Below are positions 42,303-49,946 of a stretch of DNA of 64,000 bases, piece after piece. A program made the position numbers and the translations under genes. The DNA comes from CAWIXB01 sp963839955 (GTDB taxonomy: Bacteria; Actinomycetota; Actinomycetes; JACCUZ01), in contig CAWIXB010000001.1 of assembly GCA_963839955.1 (NCBI GenBank), positions 868,001-932,000 on the forward strand, in the 5' to 3' direction. Under the pieces are notes generated by a model that was given only the letters and a program-made list of their open reading frames with translations, had not been told where the DNA came from and searched no databases. How positions within the stretch are numbered: position 1 is the stretch's first letter; every line of letters begins with the position of its first letter.

Positions 42303-43649
42303 CTAGTTGACGCCCTTGAGCAGCTCCGCTCGACTGCTCGACTGCTGGACGCCGGCGGCCTCGCGCGCCGCCGCCGCGCCGCTGTTGCCCTCCAGGTCAA
42401 CGGTCTCGGGCAGCGTGAAGAACGACTCGGGGTTGATCCGGTGCACGGCGCCGGTTGCGACGTCCCTGATGATGGCCCCGAGACCCGCGACCACAGCCTG
42501 GGTGAAGCGCTCGCGGCCCTGCTGGCCCAACGTCTCAGTCTGACCCCGAACCTCGAAGAGCACGGTGCCGGTGCCGTTGAGGGAGAACGCCGAGCGTGCC
42601 TGACCCGGCACGTCGCGCTCCAGCGGGTGCGGATAGCGCGCCGGGACGAAGCCTTCCCGCTCGATGCCGTTGAAGCCCGACGTGGCGAGCTGGAGCGAGT
42701 AGTCCCGTCGATAGTCGTCCGCATACTCGGCATACTTGCCGCCTGGCTCGAACTCCTCGTCGGGCAGCGGCGGGTAGTCCACGCCGACGTCGAGCAGCTC
42801 GAGGGAATCTTCCTGGGCGACGCAAGCACCCTGGTGGTGCAGGTCGACATAGACGTCCACGCTGCCGTACTCGTCACGCAGGTCGATGTACAGATCGCGC
42901 AGAACCTGCGACACCGGCTGGATGAACCAGCCGAACTCCTCGGAGGTTCCAGGGAAGTCCTGTGGACGCGGCTCGTATTCGAGGTTCGCGTGGAAGTCCC
43001 TGTTCACATCGAAGCCAGGACGCTTGGAATAGTCGTCGTTGGACTGCCTGTCGTCGATGTAGTTCCAAGCCGGCTCGACGCCCTCCAGCTGCGGGAAGTC
43101 GGCGACCACCTCGTCCCAGCTGCGGTCGTTGCCGCGCCGGTCCAGTTCGGCACCGTCGACGTTGAACTTCGGGACCGCCACGAAGGTGATCTCCTTGCGC
43201 ACGCGCTTGGCTGTGCTGGACTGCGACGTCCCCAGGTAGTCGAGGATCCGCAGCAACGCGTCGGTCCCGGTCTTTTCGTCGCCGTGGATCTCGCTGGTCA
43301 CGAGCACGACTTTGTCCCCGTCACCGACGGTGGCGGACCACAGAGCGCGCCCTCGGTTCGACTCGCCGATGCGCTCGACCGAGACGCGGCCGTCACTCAC
43401 CGATTGGATCCGTCGCAACTCGACCCGCAGCTCTCGGTGGCTGGTGAACTCGTGGATGGGCCTGTCGGCTGACTCGCGGACGCACGGCGGTGCCTCTGGT
43501 TCGGCCCTGGCCACGTGCTGGCGTTCGGCGGGCGCCGCGGCGGGTGACCGATCGGCGGTACCGATGGCGCCGGTGGCGCCCATGGCGCTCGCTCCGAGCG
43601 CTGCGGCGGCGAGTGGCACGAGTGATCGCATGGAACGGGAAGTTTTCAT
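42303..43649 (-). CDS. Secreted M14 family zinc carboxypeptidase
   Basis: 448 residues with a cleavable signal peptide (about residues 1-32, ending before ADRSPAAAP). M14 catalytic residues are His122 and Glu125 (EIHGDEKTG), FDVNRDFH (Arg), VDLHHQG (third zinc His) and VLFEVRG (general base Glu). It should cleave C-terminal residues from peptides outside the cell. The gene is followed by 21 bases before the convergent TetR gene end, and it stands alone. Confidence 0.88.
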   Translation of the reverse strand: MKTSRSMRSLVPLAAAALGASAMGATGAIGTADRSPAAAPAERQHVARAEPEAPPCVRESADRPIHEFTSHRELRVELRRIQSVSDGRVSVERIGESNRGRALWSATVGDGDKVVLVTSEIHGDEKTGTDALLRILDYLGTSQSSTAKRVRKEITFVAVPKFNVDGAELDRRGNDRSWDEVVADFPQLEGVEPAWNYIDDRQSNDDYSKRPGFDVNRDFHANLEYEPRPQDFPGTSEEFGWFIQPVSQVLRDLYIDLRDEYGSVDVYVDLHHQGACVAQEDSLELLDVGVDYPPLPDEEFEPGGKYAEYADDYRRDYSLQLATSGFNGIEREGFVPARYPHPLERDVPGQARSAFSLNGTGTVLFEVRGQTETLGQQGRERFTQAVVAGLGAIIRDVATGAVHRINPESFFTLPETVDLEGNSGAAAAREAAGVQQSSSRAELLKGVN

Positions 43650-43834
43650 GGCATTTCTCCCGGTTCGTCACTAGTTCGGATCACCCAAAGTGGTACGACA
43701 CTCGCTGACCGTCAAGACTTGCGTGGCGGCCGGTAGGGGCCCCGAGTACGCGTCGTCCCCCTCGTCGCGTGGCCGATATCCGTTGTCCACAAAGGGGTTC
43801 TGGGCGTGTTGGGTGTCGGTGGGTGGCGGTAGGA

Positions 43835-43850
43835 TCGAACATGCTTTCGA
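43835..43850 (+). promoter_or_regulatory. SOS box (LexA site) upstream of the DUF222-HNH gene
   Basis: TCGAACATGCTTTCGA differs by one base from the actinobacterial LexA consensus TCGAAC-N4-GTTCGA. It lies directly in front of the ATG at 43854. A wider dyad, CGAACAT-N11-ATGTTCG, overlaps it. SOS control of 13E12-type genes is known in mycobacteria; here it is inference from sequence. Confidence 0.7.
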
Positions 43851-43853
43851 TCG

Positions 43854-45253
43854 ATGTTCGTGGTGCGGTGTCCGACGGGTCTGGCCGACGCGCACACCGG
43901 CCTGGACGCGGCGGCCGCCGCGATCGAGGACGGTGCGCTGCGCGGCTTCACTCCCGGCGAGCTCGCCGCACGGGTGCAGGACCTGCGCCGGCTGCAGGCC
44001 AAGGCCGAGGCGGCGGTGCTCGCGGTGACCCGGGAGGTGGAGGCGCAGAACGTCTTCTCGTACGAGGGTCTGCTGGACGCGAAGTCGTGGCTGCGGGCGA
44101 AGGCCCGGATGACCCCGAACGAGGCCGCGGCCACGGTGCGCACGGCGCGGGCGCTCGGGCGGGTGGAGCTGGCGGCGACGGCTGCGGCGCTCGGGGCCGG
44201 GGAGATCGACCCGGCGCATGCCCGGCTGATCGCCGACGGCACCGACAAGGCACCCGCGGGGGCGGTGGACCTGATCGAGCCGGTCGCGCTGGACGCAGCC
44301 CGGGTGGCGGACCCGCGGGCGGTCGCGGACGTGATGCGCCGCCTGCAACACGCCCTGGACCCCGACGCCGCCGACGCACGAGCCTTGGCGAGGTACGACC
44401 GGCGCGGGCTCACCCTGGCGCCGACCCTGGACGGGTCCATGCTGATCCGCGGGGTCGCCGACGAGGCCACCGGCGCCCTGCTGGCCACCGCCGTCGACGC
44501 CGCCAGCCCCCTCGTCGCCGGGGACACCCGCACCCCCACCCAACGCCGCCTCGACGCCCTCGCCCACCTCGCCCGCCACTACCTCCGCGACGACCAACCC
44601 GGCGAAGGGCCGGACGACAGGCCGCAAGTCAACGCCGAGAGCGCCGGCGCGCCGGCGACGAAAGGGATGGCGGCGATGTCGAGAGTGGCGAGAAAAGCGG
44701 CGGCGGAAGACGTGAGGAGGAAGGAGGTGGGCGAGGTGGCGGTCGGACGCAGCTGATCGTCACCGTCGACGCCGACACGCTGTCCTCGCAGCCGGGTGAG
44801 TCGGGGTCCCCGGGGGGTTCGCTGGCCTGGATCGGACCCATCACCGCCGCCACCGCGCAACGCCTCGGCTGCGACTCCCTGGTCACCGTGGTCGCGCTCG
44901 GCCCCGACGGGCAAGTGATCGGCAACCGGGCGCAACGCCGGTTCTTCACCACCGCCCAGAGACGCGCCATCATCGCCCGCGACGGCGACCGCTGCCCCGC
45001 CCCCTACTGCGACCGGCCCATCACCTGGTCCGACGGACACCACCAAACCAGCTGGACCCACGGCGGCCCCACCACCGTCGACAACGGGGTACTGCCCTGC
45101 GAAGCCCACCACCTGCTCATCCACGAAGGCCACTGGCAACTCCACCGGCTACCCGACGGCCGCTACCTCCTCCAACACCCCGACGGACGCACCCTCGGAC
45201 CCGAACCCCACCCACCCGGACACCACCGACCACCCCCACACCCACGCCGGTGA
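43854..45253 (+). pseudogene. DUF222-HNH endonuclease (13E12 type), split by a frameshift
   Basis: The DUF222 part reads from ATG 43854 (LADAHTGLDAAAAAIEDG ... RRLDALAHLARHYLRDDQ) and stops at 44756. The HNH half continues in the frame one base back, from about GGGRTQLIVTVDADTL to 45253, with the HNH core CPAPYCDRPITWSDGHHQTSW...DNGVLPCEAHHLLIHEGHW. The shift lies in the low-complexity linker between about 44590 and 44750. No slippery heptamer in register is visible, so a mutation or sequencing error is more likely than programmed frameshifting. An intact product would resemble the roughly 450-residue 13E12 proteins. Confidence 0.8.
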
Positions 45254-45355
45254 GCGGGGGTGGCGCCAGCCCCGCGTTCGCTGGTGGGGCGTCAGCTCGC
45301 GTTCGCTCGCTGGGCGACGCAGAACTCACGGCCCAGCGCGTACTCGGCCCAGCGC

Positions 45356-46966
45356 CTACTCGGTGAGGGCTGCTGCCGCGACGGCATCCAGTCGCGGGCG
45401 CGGGCGAGCGCGACGCAGAGCGGCAGCACCGGCGTCCGTCGGCGGGTCCGCGGGCCGGCGCCACTGCCAGTCCGTCTGCGCCTGGTAGGCCGCGACCACC
45501 TCGAGCAGTCGGTCCTCGGCGTACGGGTTCCCGCCGAGGATCGTGCCGATCGGCACTTCGGGTTCGCTGGCATCGTCCGCACCGAACCCGATCGGGAAGC
45601 CGATCTCCGGGAGGCCGAGGATGTCGAAAGGCACCGGCGAGGTCTGCAGGACGACGTCGCACTGCGCGAACAGTTCGTCCAGAACCTCTTGCAGGAGATG
45701 GTGCTTCGCGCGCTGCCCCGTAGCCCACTCGTCGCCCGAGAGCAGCAGGCCTTGCAGCCAGCTGATCACCGACACACCGAACAGCCGCAGGTCCTTGCGT
45801 AGGAATGGGCGGAACGGTTCGGTGCGCTCGGGCAGCCGGACGTTGTTGAACGCGCTGCCGGTGAGCAGACTCCAGTCGTCCGGGTAGCGAACGTCGACGA
45901 CCTCCGCGTTCGGTGTGGCCGCGATCGTGTCGAGCCAGGCGCGACGAGCGTTCAGCTCGGCGCCGTTCCCATCGAGGTAGTCAGGCGGTACGCCGATGCG
46001 AGTACGCCGTCGCAGCCTGACCCTGCCGCCGCCGGCGCGGACGGGCGTCGCGGCCCGCACCAGGTCGGGCAGTGCCGGCAGGCCCTGCGTGCGTACGTCC
46101 GCCTCGTCGGGCCCGGCCAGCACCGTCAGCATCAGCGCAGCGTCGAGCGCGTCGCGGGCCAGCGGCCCGACGTGGTCACGACTGAAGGTGAGCGGGATGA
46201 CGCCGTGCAATGAGACCCGTCCCATCGTCGGCTTGAGTCCGGTGAGGTTCTGCGCGTTCGACGGGGCGGTGATCGAGCCACCGGTCTGCGTGCCGATGGA
46301 CGACGTGGCCATTCGGCCTGCCACGGCGGTCGCGGGTCCGGTCGAGGAGCCGCCGGGGTCGACCGACGGGTCCGTGGGCGTCCACGCATTGACCGTGGTG
46401 ACCTCGCCGGCCGGTGTGGTCGCACGCGTCGTGGCCAGTGGACCCATCTGACCCTTCCCGAGCACGACGGCGCCGGCTCTGGTGAGCCGTTCGACCGCAG
46501 TCGCGTCGTAGGGCGGCACGAAGTCGGCGAAGACGTAGGAGTTGGCGGCGGTCCGTACGCCCTCTGTGTAGAAGTTGTCCTTGATGCAGAGGGGTATGCC
46601 GTTCAACGGCGAGGACGTCGGCGCGCGGTCGGCGCGATGTGCGGCAGCCCTGGCCTGCTCTGTGAGCACCAGTGCGAAGGCCTGGTAGTCGTCGTCGTAC
46701 GCACCGATCCGCTCCAGCTGCGCGTCGACCAGACGCCGCGACGTGAGCCGGCGGTCGCGCATCAGCCGGGCCGCCTCGGCGAGCGTCGCCTCCGTAGGGT
46801 CAGCCACTGCCTCGGGGCGCACCGGGACGTTCGGCATCGGAGCAGTGCTGGCGCTCTCCGCCGCCGAGGCGACGCCGGGAAGCACCACCGGCGCCGCGGC
46901 GGCCGCCGAGGTGAGAGCGGCGAGGCGGGCGAGAAACAGACGTCGGGTCACGGCATCCGGCGTCAT
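45356..46966 (-). CDS. Tat-exported amidase (amidase signature family)
   Basis: 536 residues from MTPDAVTRRLFLARL, chosen because its ATG overlaps the upstream stop (ATGA) and begins a twin-arginine signal (TRRLFLARLAALTSAAAAA, cleavage after about residue 35). The Ser-cisSer-Lys triad is present: Lys in CIKDNF, cis-Ser in DPGGSSTGPATAVAG and nucleophile Ser in IGTQTGGSITAPS. It should hydrolyse an amide outside the membrane; the substrate is not known. Confidence 0.88.
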   Translation of the reverse strand: MTPDAVTRRLFLARLAALTSAAAAAPVVLPGVASAAESASTAPMPNVPVRPEAVADPTEATLAEAARLMRDRRLTSRRLVDAQLERIGAYDDDYQAFALVLTEQARAAAHRADRAPTSSPLNGIPLCIKDNFYTEGVRTAANSYVFADFVPPYDATAVERLTRAGAVVLGKGQMGPLATTRATTPAGEVTTVNAWTPTDPSVDPGGSSTGPATAVAGRMATSSIGTQTGGSITAPSNAQNLTGLKPTMGRVSLHGVIPLTFSRDHVGPLARDALDAALMLTVLAGPDEADVRTQGLPALPDLVRAATPVRAGGGRVRLRRRTRIGVPPDYLDGNGAELNARRAWLDTIAATPNAEVVDVRYPDDWSLLTGSAFNNVRLPERTEPFRPFLRKDLRLFGVSVISWLQGLLLSGDEWATGQRAKHHLLQEVLDELFAQCDVVLQTSPVPFDILGLPEIGFPIGFGADDASEPEVPIGTILGGNPYAEDRLLEVVAAYQAQTDWQWRRPADPPTDAGAAALRRARPRPRLDAVAAAALTE

Positions 46967-47307
46967 CGGCGCTCCTCGGCGGTCCATGCCGTGGTGATGG
47001 ACGGATAGAGCAGTGGTGGCGCCTCCTGTTGCGCGAGACGGTCCCGGTCTGCATCCGATCCCGGCGTCTCGTCAACCGGCGGTTGCCAACGGTTGATCGT
47101 GCGCACGGTCCCCCCGGTGCGGACCCCGCCGGATCTGGGGCCCGCGAGGAAGCCGCGCAGCGACTCGAGGGCCTGAGCCCGCGACGGTGACCCGGTCTCG
47201 GGGTCGGGGCTCTCGCCCAGCTGGTCGAGGTCGACGCCGGCGAGGGCGAGCCTCGCCCGGATCAGTTCATCGAGCTTCTCGTCTGAGGGGGTTGCCGGTT
47301 CGGGCAC
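46963..47307 (-). CDS. Hypothetical protein coupled to the amidase
   Basis: 114 residues, acidic, with a helical N-terminus (DEKLDELIRARLALAGVDLDQL) and no signal or membrane segment. The C-terminal part TINRWQPPVDETPGSDADRDRLAQQEAPPLLYPSI is proline-rich and may be disordered. It overlaps the amidase by four bases, so it is made together with it. I do not recognise a family; a GatC-like helper is conceivable but no GatC motif is seen. Confidence 0.6.
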   Translation of the reverse strand: MPEPATPSDEKLDELIRARLALAGVDLDQLGESPDPETGSPSRAQALESLRGFLAGPRSGGVRTGGTVRTINRWQPPVDETPGSDADRDRLAQQEAPPLLYPSITTAWTAEERR

Positions 47308-47391
47308 GGTGGCCTCACAGAGTCAGGGCAAACAGGGGCGAATCACCCCAAAGTCTCGGCCCGACCCGTCCATCAGGTCAATGCTTCTCGG

Positions 47392-48060
47392 TCAGCCGGT
47401 CAGCTGACGATTGAGCGCTGCGAGCACCGCCTTGGTGACCGCGTCGGCGTCATCGCCCTTGACCAGCGCGCTCCCCGTCAGCACCAGCTCGCCGTCGCGC
47501 GGTCCCGAGATGGTGAGGACGCAGAGGGCCACCTGGCGCTCAGCCGCGTTGATGATGGCCGCGGACTCGACCTCACACGGCCGACCGAGCGGCTCGCTCA
47601 CCGCGGCCAGTGTCGCCTCGGCCACGAGTCGCGCGCGGTGACTCGACCCCGCGGGGCCCTCGGCTCGTCCTTCGAAGACCAGATCACCGGATCGCAGCGT
47701 CACCGCGGCTTCGGTCGCGTCGGAGCCACTGCGCACCATGATGGCCGAGATAGCCGGCCGGGTATGGGCTGAGTCACCGCCTGCTGTCTCGTCCTCTGCC
47801 GCGACGCCGTGGGCGAGCGGTGCCTCCTCGTCGCCGATCTGTACGACCGAGACGATGCGATGGTCGATGTCGAGGTCGTAGCGTGCCATCGAGAGCGACT
47901 GCACGTCGCGCACCACCTGCTTGGCCGGCTTGCCGGGGGAGGCGAGGACGTGCACCTCGGTCGGGACGGCATCAGGACCGGTGACGACGCTTGCTGCCTT
48001 GACCCCGGGGATCTGTCGGAGGGCCTCTTCGAGCTCGGGCAGCAACCGCAGTGTCGTCAT
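47392..48060 (-). CDS. Conserved hypothetical protein with repeated alpha/beta domain
   Basis: 222 residues. The N-terminal half (residues 1-72, LPELEEALRQIPGVKAASVVTG...TEVHVLASPGKPAKQVVRDVQSL) has the look of a small ferredoxin-like or ACT-like fold. The C-terminal half (about 105-222, AAVTLRSGDLVFEGRAEGPAGSSHRARLVAEATLAAVSEPLG...VALCVLTISG) resembles the double-stranded RNA-like fold of hypothetical actinobacterial proteins. No catalytic motif is evident. It stands alone beside the unusual 48.1-48.5 kb segment. Confidence 0.7.
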   Translation of the reverse strand: MTTLRLLPELEEALRQIPGVKAASVVTGPDAVPTEVHVLASPGKPAKQVVRDVQSLSMARYDLDIDHRIVSVVQIGDEEAPLAHGVAAEDETAGGDSAHTRPAISAIMVRSGSDATEAAVTLRSGDLVFEGRAEGPAGSSHRARLVAEATLAAVSEPLGRPCEVESAAIINAAERQVALCVLTISGPRDGELVLTGSALVKGDDADAVTKAVLAALNRQLTG

Positions 48061-48326
48061 ACGGCGAGTGTTCCACGCGCGCAGGACGGCCCTGGGTCAG
48101 TTGCGCTGCTTTCGTACGGTATCGCCGCCTATTCGGGTGCCACATTTCTTCAGCGGGACATTTCCTGTGATGTCCAGGCCAGCTCTGGCCTTCATTTGCA
48201 CCGCCAACCAGCCGAAGAAATTGCGCGGGTTGCTTTGACAACTAAAGAGAGCGGGATCGGGATCGGCAGCGCAGTGGTCGATCAGCTCAGGCGTTTCTTC
48301 GAGCAGTAGTGCTTTCCCAGCGGAGC

Positions 48327-48368
48327 GGATTCCGCACGGGCTTTTAGCGGTGCCCGTGACATGAATCC
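48327..48368 (+). promoter_or_regulatory. Candidate structured leader (stem, internal loop, stem)
   Basis: GGATTC (48327-48332) pairs with GAATCC (48363-48368), and CACGGGC (48335-48341) pairs with GCCCGTG (48352-48358), giving two stacked stems separated by an asymmetric internal loop (CG against ACAT) with a ten-base apical loop. It ends one base before AAGGGG (48369-48374), a possible ribosome site for the small ORF at 48386. It does not match a riboswitch class that I recognise. Confidence 0.5.
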
Positions 48369-48385
48369 AAGGGGTTGGTTCCACC

Positions 48386-48448
48386 ATGAAGAAGATCGTG
48401 TCTGCTGTCGAGATGTTCCTTCAGTCCACTGCACAGTGGAAGTGGTAA
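48386..48448 (+). CDS. Possible small peptide gene (20 residues)
   Basis: The ORF encodes MKKIVSAVEMFLQSTAQWKW. AAGGGG lies 11 bases upstream and the structured leader just before that. The last codons (QSTAQW) are built from the first palindromic repeat. The peptide has a basic start, a hydrophobic middle and an aromatic Trp-Lys-Trp end. It lies 109 bases before the HD-GYP gene on the same strand. I know no family. Leader peptide, signalling peptide or modified-peptide precursor are all possible, and no modifying enzyme is adjacent. Confidence 0.4.
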   Translation: MKKIVSAVEMFLQSTAQWKW

Positions 48449-48474
48449 CAGTTCGTTAGTCCACTGCACAGTGG
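48423..48474. repeat. Two copies of a 17-bp palindromic element
   Basis: AGTCCACTGCACAGTGG occurs at 48423-48439 and again at 48458-48474, 35 bases apart. Each contains CCACTG-CA-CAGTGG, a six-base dyad with a two-base centre. The first copy is inside the peptide ORF; the second follows its stop. Spacing and symmetry fit two operator sites, or twin hairpins in RNA. Both lie about 90-130 bases before the HD-GYP start. Confidence 0.75.
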
Positions 48475-48557
48475 GAAGTCGTTACTCACTTGCGCTGTCG
48501 TTCCCCGTCCCGCTCTCTGGCCAAGCCCCCTCATCCGACGGAGTGACATGGAGTGAC

Positions 48558-49946
48558 ATGGAGCGACTGCCCGCGCGTGCGCGCGTGTTCATCGCGTCCG
48601 TGTGCCTGCTCGCCGTTCCGCTTCCCGTGCTGGCGGTCGTTCACGGCCTCGGCAACATCAAGCTCGTCGACTTCCTGGCGCTGAGTGTCCTTCTCATCCT
48701 TACCGACTCGTACGGTTCCCGTGGCTCCCATGACCTCGTGACGATCGCGTTGAGCTCGGTGATCACCAGTGCTGCGCTTCCGCTCTTCGGGGGGTGGGGC
48801 GCGGTGCTGCTCGCGGTGACGACGATCTCCACGTTCGACGGACAACCGCCGATCAAGCGGGCCTTCAACACCGCCCAGATAACCGTGGCGGCTGCTGCGT
48901 CCGGGCTGGTCTTCACGATCCTCGGCGGCGAGCCTGTTCACGCGGGCAGCTTTCCCTACCTGATCCTGCCGTTCGTCGCGGCACTGCTCGTCCACTGCGC
49001 GATCAATGGCCTGCTCGTGGCGTTCGTCGTGTACTTCCACCAGGGCGTCAGTATCCGCATCGTCCTCCAAGGGACGCTCGCAGGGTCAGCCCCGCATTAC
49101 GTCGGCTATGGCTTGTTCGGTCTTCTGCTCGCGGTCCTCTGGGACTCCGACGGAGGGGACGTCGGGCCGGCGGCCGCGTTGTTGCTGCTCATCCCGCTCT
49201 TCGTTGCGCGATGGGCCTACGAGCAGTACGCCGAGGAGCAGCGGGCGTACGACCGCACGGTGCGCACACTGATCCAGGCGGTCGAGACCAAGGACCTCTA
49301 CACCCGAGGGCACAGCGAGCGCGTCTCGGCGGCGTCGGTGCTCCTTGCGCGTCAGATCGGCATGCGCGAGGACCGGGTCGCCTCGATCCGCTACGCGGGC
49401 ATGCTCCACGACGTCGGCAAGCTCGGCGTGCCGACCAAGGTTCTGCAGAAGGCCGGCCGCCTCACCGACGACGAGCTCGCCCTCATCCAGATGCACCCGG
49501 TGCGCGGTCTCGAGATGGTGCGCGAGATCGAGTTCCTCGACGAAGCCTTCGCCGGGATCCTGCACCACCACGAGCGCCTCGACGGCCGGGGCTATCCGAT
49601 GGGCCTCAGCGGCATGGAGATCCCGGAGTTCGCACGGGTCATCGCCGTCGCGGACGCCTTCGACTCGATGACGACGACGCGCTCCTACCGCGGTGCGCGC
49701 TCGATCGAGGAGGCGTTGGAGGAGCTGCGCCGCTGCTCGGGCACGCAGTTCGATCCCCCGATGGTGCTGGCGATGATCGCCGCCCTGGAGGTCCACGAGT
49801 GGGTGCCCGACACAACGGCGCTCGTCGTCGAACCTCCTCTCGATGACCCGTTGGTCCCGGCTGCGATTCCGGCCGCGCGCTCCTTCGACCACGACGACCC
49901 CGAGTCGTCCACCGAGTCCGCACGAATGCCCGGTGTCCGGTCGTGA
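48558..49946 (+). CDS. Membrane HD-GYP domain protein (putative cyclic-di-GMP phosphodiesterase)
   Basis: 462 residues from ATG 48558, preceded by GGAG at five bases. Residues 10-220 form a six-to-seven-helix membrane module with no recognised name. A short linker (EQYAEEQRAYDRTVRTLIQAVETKD) leads to an HD-GYP domain (about 240-400): GHSERVSAASVLLARQIG, MLHDVGKLGVP (metal His-Asp), MHPVRG, HHHERLDGRGYP (GYP motif), VADAFDSMTT. It should hydrolyse cyclic di-GMP. The upstream leader contains a tandem GGAGTGACAT duplication and an out-of-frame ATG. It overlaps the next HD gene by four bases (GTGA). Confidence 0.9.
   Translation: MERLPARARVFIASVCLLAVPLPVLAVVHGLGNIKLVDFLALSVLLILTDSYGSRGSHDLVTIALSSVITSAALPLFGGWGAVLLAVTTISTFDGQPPIKRAFNTAQITVAAAASGLVFTILGGEPVHAGSFPYLILPFVAALLVHCAINGLLVAFVVYFHQGVSIRIVLQGTLAGSAPHYVGYGLFGLLLAVLWDSDGGDVGPAAALLLLIPLFVARWAYEQYAEEQRAYDRTVRTLIQAVETKDLYTRGHSERVSAASVLLARQIGMREDRVASIRYAGMLHDVGKLGVPTKVLQKAGRLTDDELALIQMHPVRGLEMVREIEFLDEAFAGILHHHERLDGRGYPMGLSGMEIPEFARVIAVADAFDSMTTTRSYRGARSIEEALEELRRCSGTQFDPPMVLAMIAALEVHEWVPDTTALVVEPPLDDPLVPAAIPAARSFDHDDPESSTESARMPGVRS

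Noticed and set aside
44640..44756. Programmed -1 frameshifting in the DUF222-HNH gene
   Set aside because: I looked for X-XXY-YYZ heptamers in the correct register (for instance near GAGAAAAGC and GAAAGGG) and found none; a frameshift mutation or sequencing error is simpler.
44579..45145. A 188-residue minus-strand ORF opposite the HNH half
   Set aside because: No ribosome site or family signature; the plus strand carries the clear HNH motif.
48360..48386. tRNA-like end (GGTTCCACC) near 48378
   Set aside because: No anticodon arm or acceptor stem can be drawn around it; the sequence is better explained as the region between the stem and the small ORF.
48097..48387. A 96-residue minus-strand ORF and the overlapping plus-strand frame ending at 48309
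   Set aside because: Neither has a recognisable family, and the region has odd composition, so I treat it as non-coding leader, although a small unknown gene cannot be excluded.
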